From: Anniella stebbinsi
Lineage: Eukaryota; Chordata; Lepidosauria; Squamata; Anniellidae
Reading direction: 5' to 3'
Assembly: GCA_029215795.1 (NCBI GenBank)
Contig: JARDYH010000002.1
Location: 360,370,973 to 360,434,972 of the forward strand
DNA: 64,000 nucleotides
Position numbers and translations under genes: made by a program. This document shows positions 9,896 to 46,229 of this stretch, one piece after another. A model generated the notes under the pieces. It saw only the letters and a list, made by a program, of their open reading frames with translations, did not search any database and was not told the DNA's origin. Positions within the stretch are counted from its first letter, which is position 1; each line of letters opens with the position of its first letter.

Positions 9896-10494
9896 GGAGG
9901 GGGAGGAGAATTTGCTTTTTCCCCTAGGGAACTTGAATTCTGTTCTACACAATGCTCCGTGACAAGTAAATGGTGAAAAGCCACCTGAAATTCCAATTCC
10001 CCACCACATCCAATCACCCCCCGTTATGGTAGGGGTTAGGGTTGTTTCTATTCCCAGAGGGCTCGGGCAAGGCCCAACACACCTGGACGGGTTTTTTAAT
10101 GCGAGTGTGCACCCCCTGAACACTTCCCAGCAACTTCTTTACCAAGTAAACATTCCATGGCAGTCGTGCAGGGATTCCTTAGCAAAGAAGCTCCTCCCGC
10201 TTTAACTAAAGTCCTTGGTACATGAAGATTTATATAGGTGACAGGTGCCGAGGCAGGCAGTAGATGTTGTCTCGGGTGTCAATGTTGCCAAGCCTTTGGC
10301 TGTCCCAACATAGGTTTCAAGCTCAGCACTATGGCTCGAGTATTAACACCAGGCCGCTATCTGGTAGTCACGCGCAGGTGCAGAGGTGCGTTACTTTTGC
10401 CCCATTCCTTGTTTTTAGGGCAAAAGGTGAGGCGGCTGGACTCCAGTGACACCTCTGGCCCAGGCCTCCTTCATGAAGAGCACCACTCACAAGC

Positions 10495-11463
10495 CAGCTG
10501 GTTCTACGAACTTTATTGGATTTAGAACTGGACAAATCACAAGTGTGCAAAATGGGAGGACCACACCACACTATCAGAAGCAGAGGGTTATGGGTTGCGG
10601 CGGGCATTTCTGTTTGACCCGAAGCTTTTGGTAGAAGAAAGCATGAGCGGATTAGACAAAAGAAGAAGGGGGGAGGAGAATGTAGAAGAGGAATGACTTA
10701 CTGGCCAATTCTAAACTAGGGGGCAAATCCTGTAGATCACACCGATGTCAGCCTCTCCTCATGGGTCTGTCATTGGGGGTGGGGGACAGAAGGTGCTGGC
10801 TTTGACAGCTGCTTTCAGTGCTCCAAGGATCTTGCCCTCCAAGGCTTTGAAATGTTGTGCCGCCGCCACCGCCCCCAACCCAGCGAGGAGGAGATGGCAA
10901 CCCTCAGCCTTTTTGGTCACAAACCTTCCTAGAGCAGGACTCCATCCCAATGACACCGCAGAGGGGAACTAAGAGGGCAGGCAGTGGGGGGAGGGGGGGA
11001 GAACGGTGAGCCCCCCTCTTGCTGCAGAGCAACAATCACAACAGCAATAGCAAGTACAAGGGCCAGAATTAACTCAGGGTTTGTCCAGTCTATGGTTTTC
11101 AGGCCTATCCTACGAGTACATCTGCACAAGAACTTCCAAAAATACTAGAGTATGATGCAAATAATGACGAGAGAAGAGGAGAAGGGGGGGTTATCACATG
11201 GTGGATGTTCCCTAGAATGACCACGAAGGGGATGGTGGTTAGGCTGGCCCTTTTACACCCTGGGACAGAAGCAAGCCGGCCTCTCGACCCGCTCGACTTC
11301 AGCTGCGACTCCAGCAGTAGCTGAAACCAGAGCAGGCACCAGTGTCCTTCTTCCAGAGCGGAGCTTCCAGCCTCTGTACGGAGGAGGGGCCAGAGATGCT
11401 CTTCAATTGTACTTTTGAGACCAAGGGAGGCTGGGGAGGATGGAGCCAGCTGGCTGCGCAGGG
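10495..11463 (-). other. AP2M1: AP2M1 3' UTR (inferred)
   Basis: About 970 nt run from the stop codon to the first convincing polyadenylation site. The stretch contains no recognisable interspersed repeat, unlike the DNA on either side, which fits transcribed and selected sequence. It is G-rich in places on the plus strand. The length is inferred from the signal at 10512-10517. Confidence 0.6.
10512..10517 (-). terminator. AP2M1: AP2M1 polyadenylation signal AATAAA
   Basis: AATAAA on the minus strand is followed within about 30 nt by a GT-rich element (TTGTGAGTGGTG), the standard arrangement of a cleavage site. It is the first AATAAA I noticed downstream of the stop codon. Confidence 0.72.
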
Positions 11464-35454
<23,991 letters not shown>

Positions 35455-35463
35455 GTTGAAATC

Positions 35464-35481
35464 TTAGTCTTCCTTTTCCAT
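35464..35481 (-). CDS. five-codon upstream ORF in the AP2M1 leader
   Basis: ATG at 35481-35479 lies in a stronger Kozak context (CACCATGG) than the real start. It reads Met-Glu-Lys-Glu-Asp and stops at TAA, nine bases before the AP2M1 ATG. Every mRNA containing this exon carries it. With so little space, reinitiation would be inefficient, so leaky scanning or another start arrangement would be needed. The ORF is seen; an effect on translation is inferred. Confidence 0.6.
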   Translation of the reverse strand: MEKED

Positions 35482-35939
35482 GGTGCTTAGATCAGATCTA
35501 CAGATACAGGAGAGGGAGATCATTTAGTAACTGCCATTTTAGCAGATCAAGAACGTTCTTAGACACTGGCCTCTGCACATCATGGAAGACACAAATCTTC
35601 ACACTTCTAATCCAGACATCTCACAACATTTCCCCACCCTTCACCACACATTGGGATAGGGCCATGACCTGGAAAGATCCAATCACGGGACTACAAATCC
35701 ACTTGCTACAGGCTGCTCTGTACCCCTAAGAGTACCGCACTATGGCCTGCTCTTCCCAGCACTAGTCTGCGCTGAGCATTCTGAGAGCATCTCCCAAGAA
35801 CACCACAGCACCCCTCTGCTTTCATTTGGGGATGGGGGGGGGGGAGTCTCCCCAACTTTGGAAACAAGCAGGTGCCTCCAAAGTGCTGTGTAAAGTTCAG
35901 CTTGATGATGAACATGTGACAGAGTTCATGGCTAACTCA

Positions 35940-36235
35940 AGTTTTGGCTGGCTACCAATACCAGCTGAAGTTTACAGGCCCTTAGTTCTAATATTGTATT
36001 CTTTCATAGCCTAATAAGCAACGCTAGTTTGCGAGCGGCTGGCTCTCTTCCCTAATTGAGCTATGTGGCACTGCAATATTTAATATTTTAATTGGTAATC
36101 TGTTTCTATGGATTTTATTGAAATATATTTTTATGGATTTTTGAAAAATTGCTTCTAACTTTGTAGTTTTTAATGGGACACTGCCTTGAGAGAATTTCAC
36201 TCTTAAAGGCGATCTAAAAATAATTTTAGATAAGA
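35940..36235 (+). mobile_element. L2-like LINE tail (tentative)
   Basis: A T-rich 3' UTR with GGGACACTGCCTTGAGAGAA and AAAGGCGATCTAAAAATAAT at the end. Confidence 0.45.
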
Positions 36236-36538
36236 TATTTAATTATCTTTTGTTCTGACCCATGATCGAGACAAAAGTCCTATTGAAAAGGAGCGCTTAT
36301 GCTCCTTCAAAAAAAATACCTTATTTGCATTTGTAGTCGACTGATTTAGTAGTTTCCCATTTCTACCTATATGGATCTGGCTTCAGTATCAACTTTGTAA
36401 AAACAATTTGAAGTCCTGCAAAATCAACCATTGAAGTTAATTCACAAGGAGGAGGACAAGCCTCTCCACCACTCAAGGGCCTCTTTGCCCACCACAATCC
36501 ATTCTGACAAAAGCAGGGTCCAGAACCACCATTCTCAC

Positions 36539-36775
36539 TGGAGAGCCAGTGTGGTGTAGTGGCTACAGTGTCAGACTGGGGGTTGGGAGATCCGGGTTCT
36601 AGTCCCCATTCAGCCACGGAAGCTCACTGGGTGACTTTGGGCCAGTCACAGACTTTCAGCTCAACCTACGTCACAGAGTGATCGTTGGGAGGATAAAATG
36701 GAGAGGAGAAGGATTATGTACACCACCTTGGGTTCCTTGGACGAAAAATGGGATATGAATGAAATAATAATAATA
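36539..36775 (+). repeat. CORE/MIR-type SINE
   Basis: A full head (GGAGAGCCAGTGTGGTGTAG), B box (GGTTCTAGTCCC), core (GTGACTTTGGGCCAGTCAC) and tail (CACCTTGGGTTCCTTGG), ending in (AATAAT)n. Confidence 0.82.
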
Positions 36776-36799
36776 ACAACAATAATAATAATAACTAAT

Positions 36800-37507
36800 A
36801 GCTATACAAGATCAAGTTATAGCCATCAAGAACTACCAAAAATACATCATAAAAGATAACAGTGTAACAACAAACCTATGCAGGAAATGCCATCCGTTCG
36901 AAGAAACAACAGACCACATAACAGGAGGATGTAAAATTCTGGCAGAAATGGACTATATAGACACAATACAGCTGCAAAAATAATTTACCAACAACTGGCC
37001 ATCAAATTCAACCTTATCAAACCATACTATACATTCTCATCCGAAACAATCTTGGAAAATGCAGATCACAAAATGTACTGGGACAGAATAATTCATACTG
37101 ACAAGACAATACCCTGCAACCGACCAGACGTAACGGGCATAGACATAAAAAGAAAAAAACACATACCTCATCAACATAGCAATACTACATGACAAAAATG
37201 TTGTTGAAAAGGAAGGAAAGAGAGACAAATATACGCCACTGGCCATGGAAGTCAAAGAACTATGGCAACAGGAAAAAGTCACAATTATTCCGTTAGTCAC
37301 CTCAGTCACCGGCATCACATCAAAAAATTATACAGAAAACCCTCAGTAACTGGGCCTACCAAAATACATCCACACCAACATCCAGAAAGCAGTTATACTT
37401 AAAACATGCTCAATTGTCAGGAAATTTCTGAAACTGTAAAAGACAGCATGACTTGGCAAAGCCCGTCATGTCCATCTAGAAAAACTGCCACGAGCGAGAA
37501 AGAGATG
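36800..37507 (+). mobile_element. R4/Dong-type LINE remnant (zinc knuckle plus endonuclease)
   Basis: Over shifting frames it encodes a CCHC knuckle (CRKCHPFEETTDHITGGC), then RPDVTGIDIKRKK, which matches the PD..D..K core of restriction-like endonucleases, then KYTPLAMEVKELWQQEKV and IIPLVTSVTGITSKN. This order is that of the C-terminus of R2/R4/Dong LINEs. Stops and frameshifts make it dead. It is bordered by AAT/TAA repeats on both sides (36758-36798 and 37508-37520); Dong-type elements are known to insert in TAA repeats. Confidence 0.75.
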
Positions 37508-39417
37508 AAATAATAATAATACCATCACCTATACAGTCCCTGCACTTCCCCAGGCTCTACAGGGAAGCCCAGAGGTATTGAGAGTTCTCAACTAGCAGCA
37601 AGTTACATTTGCTCGCTTAGAATCAACAATTCGCATGTTCTTCCCACTATTTGTACAGTTGCTGTGAAACTTTGATGGAGCTACATCGTACTAATTGTAA
37701 CACAGCCCTGCCCACACTGCTCCAACCTGGCATGCCCCCCCGCCCCCCCGCCTATCAACTTTCCAAGCTGTGCAAGGGCAAGACCAATCTGCAGTTTTAA
37801 TTTGTCTTGGCAGTGAGTATGGGCATTAAAAGTGGTTCTTACAAGCAGATAACATAAATATGCATGTTTGTCGGACTCAACACATTTCTGTTTTATTTGA
37901 AAGAAAAAAGAACACAGAGGTCACTTTCTTCCAAGCCATCAAGGAGAGAGGAACTAATATATCTTACTAGCGCTCACAACGGCCTCGCTACAACCATTAT
38001 TCCCTATGTGCCAGCATGCACCACTGCTTTCTTTGACTGCCTTCTGGAGATGCCTACCTCCAATCAGAAAACCAAGAAACCATACACAACTGGGGGAGGC
38101 AATACGCTTTCACGTAAGCTTCCAATGATTGAGCACCACACTTCTGGGATCAATATCAGCCTTCAACCCCGTCACCAACAGGCCTGGGATGGGAAAATAT
38201 TTGATTTTGGCGAGCATGTACACGCAGAGTGGCAAGTTGCGTTACAGCAGCTAAATCAGAGTAGCTTTCTGGAGGGAGTCTACTCGCTAGTTCTGAAGGG
38301 CACTAGGAAGGCTTCAACTATTTCCCCTCCCTTCTCTTTCTGGGAATACTGCAGATCTGATCGGTGGGTTGATGGAGTGCTGGCTGCAGTACTTTCACTC
38401 CCCCTATGGTGCTGCGGATTACTGTGTTTTAACTTCTCTCCATGTACAAAGTCTCTTTCACTCCCTTCTGCCAGCACTAGTGTCCTCCTGGAAATCAGCA
38501 GCAATTGCTAAAGAACCTCTGCAGCTCCAAGCCTCCAGGCTTTTACCAGTAAAATATATATTCCTTCCAAATACCTCCAAGTCAACAACCTCCTGCCACT
38601 TCATTCCAACTGCAGATGATTTTTTTAAAAAAAAAACAGGAAGTTTTGCTTTATAAATTTATAAGACTGGCTGGATGAGAGAAAGCAGAGGGGAGCTGCT
38701 TCAGGGAAGGAACAAAAATATGAAGTGGATTTATTTGCGGGAGAGGAAGGGAAAGATGGTGCCCTAGTCCTTTAAACTCTGGGTTTAAAAACAGATGTTT
38801 TCTATGCTGGGGCTTGCCAGAGAAATGGGTGTAACATTTACTTTAAAAAAAATAGACCCATAGAAAAATGAGGTTTACAGGAATCAATGCCATCAGCGCT
38901 ATTAGCCCTTCTCCTTTATTCTATGGAAGACACATGCTGCATGTTCCTGGATGGAAAAGGGAAAGCACTGTGTGTGTGTTGAGTGCCAGAGTGATAGCAC
39001 TGTGAGGTTCCGTGATTAAACAATAGTTTGGCAACTCCATACACAGAACAGCCTTGGAAGGCACGATTGGCTACATTAGATTAACTATAATGTATTACAA
39101 AGTAGGATGACTCATGAAACTGGTTGCCAAGATCTGTCCCATACAAAGACAGATTCATTATTTCCAAGTAACTGCACTTAGTTGTTCTGCGGAATAAAAA
39201 AAAGGAAGCTTTGTCCTCAGAAAGGTCTGTTGGGAATCAAGATATGTAGCATCAAAATCTATTTAAGCAAGGCAGCATAGTACCTATAGTCCCAGGCACA
39301 GTCCTACAAACATGATATTTAAATCAAAATATCCTTCTCAGACTGCCTGATCTCTCCCATTACAAGTGGGAGTGACTAAACAAGCCAGGGATCTTCCACC
39401 CATGCCTATTTAAGCAT

Positions 39418-39541
39418 GGTGCAAACCAGGAACCCTGGCTTGTCTCTCCCCTGATAAGCCAGAGAAATAACCCAATAAAAAACAAAGGGTATTTCTCTGG
39501 CTTGTTGGGGTAGAGACAAGCTATCGGTCCTGGTTCGCACA
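39418..39541. mobile_element. small foldback MITE
   Basis: Outer arms (GCAAACCAGGAACC..TTGTCTCTCCCC) pair with 39510-39541. The inner arms (AAGCCAGAGAAATAACCC, 39456-39473 and 39487-39503) enclose a 13-nt loop. It lies in AP2M1 intron 1. Confidence 0.7.
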
Positions 39542-42500
39542 TTACACTAACAGAAGGTGCATGGTTTCTTTAGCCACTCTGCATGCAGCAGGAACAAATG
39601 GGTAACATGTACAATGGGACTGCTCCCCTGGAACTCAGGCTTATCATGATATGTGAACTGGGTCAAAGTTTCTAAGAGGCAAGGAAGAGGGAACCAGGGA
39701 TGTGCATCCAAATGCTGGAGTCATTCCTCTGCAATGTACATTTTCATGAGATGCATATTTGCATCTACACTTATTAGAAGCCTATGGGAATCATAATGAA
39801 TGAGATGTTGACAAGAGCATTAAGGCTTGAATTCCAACCTATTCATGTTCAGGTCGGTCAGTCAGTCACCTTTCTTCCAGCAGAACATACTAACGCTGCT
39901 CTGCTCAGAGGAAAGGCCTGTTTTCCTAGGTGCCTCCACACAGCCACACACTGGAGTCCCATGAAATGCAAACAAAGCAGGCAAAACGTAATACTGTTAT
40001 AGGCGTTACACATTAGTCAACAGCCAATGTTTGGAACAGGAGTAGACAGACATTTCAAGTTGAGAGCCACATTAGGTGTTGGATGACCTGTGATGAGGGG
40101 TGGAAAATTTCCCAGAACAGGAAAAAATCCACATCGTAAGTTCGTTAGTAACAATGAATGGATGCGAACTGCAAATACACTATTAGGCAAGCTCGTCAGT
40201 TAAAGCTGTAATTAAATATTTTTCAAGCGATTATCCCTAGGAAGTATGTAAGCGAGAACATATAGCCAGTGTGAAATGGATCTAATAAGTAGTGACAATG
40301 AAACTAAAGGTGCCTCAGCAACCTCAGCAGAAAAGAGTTGAACTCATGAAATAGAGGAGTGGTTCTTCATGTTGATAAAATTTGTTAGTGAGTCAACAGT
40401 TTTCAGTACCTTTTTCTTAAATTTAAACAAAGTAATAACTATAACTTCCTTGGTATTTGCAATTGTCTTTACATTTTTACAAATACTCATATAAAACATA
40501 CAAACTAATCTAACCAAATTACCATAATCTGCAAAGGAGAACTATCCAATTCAAAAAATTCTGGAAAACCCACATCACTGTGGGTGACCTGCCAGGGCTG
40601 CATACTGAAAAGCAGCTCAGGTGGTCCCAGTTCTCTTAGAAAACACAATGTTCATCCCTTACGCTTCTCTTTTTGGCTGTCATTGCAGCAACTCCTCCAA
40701 ATCAGCAGATCCATTCCAATAACTGCTCTTATCTTAGCCTTCAAAACAGAGCTGTGGAGGAGAGATCATATTAACTGTGCTAAGCTCACTTAGGACAATG
40801 CCATGGATAAACAAAATGGCTGTTATGCATTAAAGTCAGGCACATTTTGTTCCCTCCTCTCCAAATAAAGCAGACAGAACCAGGACTAATTGGTATCCAT
40901 CTCAAAAGAACTTTTTTTGCTAGAGCACCTCTGACAGTTTCCTCATCTCTCCATTTCTGCACAGCTGAATCTATCTCCGCCATATTCAATTCTAACTTTA
41001 TTTTGTCTCACCTATGATACACTATGTGAGTCACAGTATGAACTAGTACTTAGCCTAGTGATAGAAGTCAACTCCACTTCTACATCACCAAGATATTTAT
41101 TGACCTTTCCAAACTAGACGCACGCTTATTTTTTTACTAGGAAACAGCTAAGCTGGAAATAGCCTAAAACAGGGGTGGGCAGAATGGTTTTCTGTAGATC
41201 AGCAAGGGTTTCTGACAATAGCAATAAAGGGTTCCCCCACCCCAAAATTAGTCTGTTAAAAATCTCAAATCAGTATTAACGCAGATGTAGATTTGTAGTT
41301 ATTGATGGAAATCATTCCAAACTTCAGTATGGCTCATGTGGCGGCAACACAGCAGGCAACTGAGTTCCTCCTAGCCACCATTTTGCACCCAGTTCCACCC
41401 ATCGCTACTTTGTATCTGGCTCCAGCTGGTGGGTATCAGGATTTTAGATTTTTTTAAAAAAGAGTCCCAGAAGCCTGAAGTCAGCCCACATCTGGCGTAC
41501 AGCAATGGTGACTCCAGCTTGAAATACTAACTCAGATTCTCACAGAGGGTTTTTTTTTCCAGAAGTTTCTGCTCTTCATTGGGAATGCTGCATGATAGTC
41601 TAGTCTGCCATCTATCCAGATTCTTGTTTGAGTGTTAAATATTTTATATACTACTACACAAGGAAACATCTGACTTCTTAACTGGATATTTTTGCTGCAA
41701 TATCTAAAGAGTTTTCTATAGTAAAATAGCATGCAATTACATTTCCACTTTATCAATTAAATTGGTTTGTCAATTATATCTCATTGACCAGAGAAAGCAA
41801 GCTTTACTGCTTATATTAAGTAATCAAATACATTGGGACAGTATCTACTTTTATTCTACCAGCTAGGGAATTCACTGCTATAGGAACCCATTGATAATGC
41901 TTAATTCTAATCACTTGAATTAAGTCACACGTATGAGCAATTCAGTTCTATGCATCCTCCTAATTAATTTACATCACCCTGCTTTCACACATTAGACATC
42001 TAAATGGACAATGCTGGAAATGCTTCCACTATGAGCAAGATCTAGCATATCTGTTCATTCAGAGACTCCTTTATATCAAAGCATTTGAAGGCAGCTGACT
42101 AGGACCTCTAGGCCCTGTATCATAAAGACATTTAGATACTTGTCACGCACAGCTCTCATGGAAGTAAAACAAGGGCCTCCAATATTAAAGCAGAGGTACA
42201 AATGTATTTGAGGCAACCATTAAAGACCAGTGTGATGGCTTTTATGCCTTTCCAGTTCACTTCTACAGCTCCATGCATCTTTCCTATAGCTCTGTGGCTG
42301 TTCCAATTTGGATTGAATAACGGATGCTGCAGACAGGTGGAGCAACATGGCCTCAACCGTTCAGGTGCACTTCTGTTCAGAACAGTTCCTAGAAGCTTAT
42401 GAAATCTGAAAACAAGATCACAGGGGAGAGGTTTTTATATGGCTTATGTCAAAAGCGCTCACCCAAAGAAGTTCTTTGAAAACACACCCTAGCCCTAAAA

Positions 42501-43671
42501 ATAGTCTCAATTAAGGCCATGAGAGTGTAATGCTGCTTAAGATTTGTTTTGCTATATTTAACTTGTTTACAAGGAAGCACTTGAACAATGGATCACTACT
42601 ACAGTGAACAGAGCAAGTGGTAGGAGATTAGCAAGCGTAAACAGAAACGGTAAATAAGAACAAGCCTCATTTTTATCCTATAGCCTGAAGAGTTTAAACA
42701 ATATCATAAGGGCTTTTTCGGGCTTTCAATGACATACTTTTCCAAGTATACTTAACTACAAGACAATTCTTTTATTAGGGCCAACTAATGTTTCAATTAA
42801 TTAAGCAAGCTTTGAGACATTTTTGTTGGTCTTAAAGATGTCATCCCATTAAGTGGATTTATTTCTAAAGGACCAGAACAGCTAATATGCTATTTTTTAT
42901 TTAATTGATAAGGAGTTTGAGCTGTTGACCACAGGAGATTTTCTGGCATAGTAAATCAAGACATGCATTCATTCAAAAACATCACAGCAGTTTATGCCTT
43001 TTGAGCAATCCTGCCCATTCCGGATGCAAAGCTCAAGTCTTTGCCTTGCAAAAAACAAAACCAGTGTCTGATGGAGCTGTGGGGGACAGATGAGGCATAC
43101 AAGAATGAGGAGTGTGCAACTGATGGTCTTTGTGGCTGGAGTTCACAAGAACCAGGAACTTTCCACATCTTCTACAGAAAGCTGAAGTGCCGATTTTTCC
43201 TAACAGTGCTGAGTAGTCGTAAAACCAGTGCAAGAGCAAAGACTACTTACTTTTATAAGAAACCATCATGGACTGACATCAGAGAAGTTAACTAGATCAA
43301 ATATTAGAACAAAGCAGGGATTCCTAATGGCATGAGAACAAAGCTCGAAAGAGGAAGATGGGCTCAGTTATTGCAGTTGCTTACTTATGCAGATTTATTT
43401 CCTAGACACAATTGCTAATAGCCTGCTTCATAACTGGTGAATCAAGCATCAGAGATGGTGCCTTAAGACAAGACAATGGAAAGATTCAGGACTAACCCCA
43501 TCTCCTATCCTCCAACAAGATCAGTAACAGCCCTCTGGAACAGAACATCACTTAAATTACATTGAGTACTCTTTAGCTCCAGAAACAACCCCTTCTCAGA
43601 GAGGCTTTGACCCAGTTCACATGTAACAGTTGCAAATATTGTGAGGATGCGCACTGCGCACAAGCCACTTC

Positions 43672-44718
43672 CTGGCTCAGAGCAGGTATATAGAAACATA
43701 AAGGGCTACTTCACACGTAATTGTGATTTGATGGATGCATGCTGTACATGAGCCACTTCCGTTTTCTATAAACAACCTCCAATAGGCACAATCAGAAGAT
43801 GCAAATGTGACGGGCAAACCCAGACTCCAGGATTGTTTAGGAGCTAAGCAACCCAGCAGTTAACTGAACAAGAAGCCATGGGTTAATCATTGTGTTGTTT
43901 ATTAGGGATGTGTATGATAACGATACGATAAGGTCGTTATTGTGCATGTGTTTAACGATGACAATATGATAGAAAACCTATGATAATCATCGGAGACGAT
44001 AATTTTCGGGCGATTTTATCGTTTTATCAGACTGCCATATAAATATACCATTAACCTGTATTTTAAAAGTTAGAGGCTTGAAACTTGTTCATAGTGCTTA
44101 TGGGGTATGCCTAAGTATGTGTATGAAATTTGAGATTGATCCCTCCAACCTTCGATTTTATATGAATTTACTAAAGATCGTTTCTGTTCTGATAGATCAC
44201 AATGACAGCTTGCTACGTGCGTTCATTCAGACCTGTCAGAACGGAAACGATCTTTAAAAAATTCATATAAAATCGAGGGTTGGAGGGATCAATCTCAAAT
44301 TTCATACACACACTTAGGCATACCCCATAAGTACTGTGACCAAGTTTCAAGCCTCTAACTTTTAAAATACAGAAGTTATAGGCATTTTTTCTTTAAAAAT
44401 AGGGCTGCAAAAAATATCATTTTTTTCACGATAATTATCGTGAAGACGATACGGTTCACCTATGATATGAATGAAGACAATAATTTTTTTGTCCAAAATG
44501 ACAATAACTATAAACCACAATATTTTTTGGCGTGCACATCCCTATTGTTTATCTCTAAACAGCCCAGTGATCCGGGCTCACAATCAAGCTCACAACCTCT
44601 GATAGTGCCCATCAGAGGTTGTTTACAGAAAGAGGAATTAACTCATGTACAACGCACATCTCATCAAATCACCATTACATGTGAAGTGGCTCTTTATGCT
44701 TCTATATACTTGCTCTGA
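43672..44718. mobile_element. older foldback element, split by a nested insertion
   Basis: GGCTCAGAGCAGGTATATAG (43675-) matches the reverse of CTATATACTTGCTCTGAGCC (44702-). The symmetry continues inwards through TACATGAG, AACAACCTC and GGGC..CCCAG to about 43860 and 44555. The centre is interrupted by the element at 43903-44544. Confidence 0.75.
43903..44544. mobile_element. hAT-type foldback element with perfect 8-bp target duplication
   Basis: The termini TAGGGATGTG are in perfect inverted arrangement, flanked by TTGTTTAT at 43895-43902 and 44545-44552. Long arms (about 43903-44190 and 44235-44544, roughly 130 bp of them very similar) leave a spacer of about 45 bp. The ends contain many CGATAA/TTATCG motifs. 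642 bp, no coding capacity. Confidence 0.88.
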
Positions 44719-45249
44719 GCCACTGGAATAGGACAAACATGAAATTCTATACTATATGTGCGCAATTGTAGTCAATTAAATGCATGAGATCGTTGATTCA
44801 TAATAAAAGCAGCTGTCACTTATGTTACTGCAACAAAGCAAATCACATTCCTCCAGCAAGCCTTGGTTGCTTTCTGTATCAAGCTTTGGAAATGTTCCAA
44901 TCATAAAAAAATGCACCCTATACTTAAGAAATAGTTCATGTTACTGTGCACATACCTACATCATGAATGTGCTTCCAAGGGTGACTTTTATCCAAACAAC
45001 CTTCTATATTTGGTTTCATTCTTTCAATAAAATTAACAAGACTGAACCTCTGTGCAGTCAAGTTTCATTTCTGTTGCCTTACTTTTCCAACAGTTACAGT
45101 ACCACAGTTATGACACTTCACAGGGATTCTATGGAAGGCAAAAGCAAGTTTATTATTTTAATGATTAAGAACTGTAGGGACTACTCACTGAAATTTGTTA
45201 CTCATCACCACTGGGATTAAGGAAACACTAAAACGTTGTATAATAGTTT

Positions 45250-45935
45250 TCCCTAACCTGGTGTCCTCTAAACATGTTGGACCACCATTCCTATCATCCC
45301 CCACCAGCATGGCAAATGGACATGATGGCTGGGGAGGACAGGGACTGTAGTCTAACATAGCTGGAGGGCATTAGATTGGGAGAGGCTTGCTGTATAAACA
45401 CTGGCTTCTGGGAACATGCATAAAAATTATGACACAGCCTAGATCAAGTCCAAATCACTGACATGATACCCTTTTTGCCATAATATCTGAAGGAGGCTTC
45501 AAGAATATACCTTCAGCGTGTAATCAAGGGCATACGGTTAACGTATTTTCTAGATTTTAACAACTATTACCTCCACCATTACAGAACTGTAGTATAACCA
45601 AGTCTGACTATAAAAGTTCTGGGCAGAGGTCTCTAAATTCAGAAGACTATCTGTATTTGCTGTGACAAAAGGCTTCTTCTACCAATAAGAGAAAGTCACT
45701 CCAAGAAGCCAGACTGGAAAGGTAACGACTAGATAAAACCATGGTCTGCAGCATTATTCTTCCCTATAATACGGCAACAGCTTCCATGTGACCTAACCAA
45801 AATGTGCTGGTCTATGGCAGGAATGGGAAAGTTGTGGCTCTCCAGGTGCCCCATCACTGACCATCAGCTATGCTGGGTGGGGCTGATGGGAGTTGCCGTG
45901 CAACAATATCTGGAGGGCCGGAAGTTCCCTACCCT
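45250..45935. mobile_element. two degenerate palindromic MITE copies
   Basis: At 45250-45395 TTTCCCTAACCTGGTGTCCT pairs with GATTGGGAGAGGC. At 45812-45935 GGGAAAGTTGTGGCTCTCC pairs with GGAGGGCCGGAAGTTCCC. The DNA between them is unassigned. Confidence 0.6.
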
Positions 45936-46229
45936 GATCTATGGGAACCCCCACCCAAGGGACACAATAGCACTGGGTTGGGTGCATTGCCGGCAGTGTT
46001 AACAGAACAGAAAGAACTCTGCGTCCTGGCACATTCAACCTCAAGGACTACACACTTCCTTTAAGAGCTGTGGACTGCTGCTAAAGATAGCATCTCACCC
46101 AGAGATCTTTTTACATAGGGTAGATTAGAAATACTTTAATAAGTAAGTATTTTGAAATCATGGTTCTAAATTGGTGCCACTGCCTTAGAGAACCCTGAAA
46201 TTGCTGCAGTTTCAGAGTTAAGTCTATCA

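Larger units (their letters stand above)
2617..10494. other. intergenic DNA between AP2M1 and the MMP23-like gene
   Basis: About 7.9 kb between the AP2M1 cleavage site and the MMP23-like start. Apart from the listed repeats I recognise no gene; in particular no ABCF3 exon (ABC signature or Walker motifs) was found on either strand. The segments 5347-5870, 6413-7020 and 8882-9560 hold nothing I can name. Confidence 0.6.

Noticed and set aside
2617..10494. ABCF3, expected after AP2M1 by mammalian synteny
   Set aside because: No Walker A, signature or linker segment in any frame; the intergenic DNA is repeats.
36800..37507. Host gene with zinc finger
   Set aside because: The CCHC and PD..D..K order with flanking TAA repeats is that of an R4/Dong LINE, broken by stops and frameshifts.
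37864..38511. 215-codon open frame on the plus strand in AP2M1 intron 1
   Set aside because: No recognisable domain, no Kozak or splice context, and composition like the surrounding intron. An open frame of this length can occur by chance among six frames over 64 kb. A protein search or RNA-seq would settle it.
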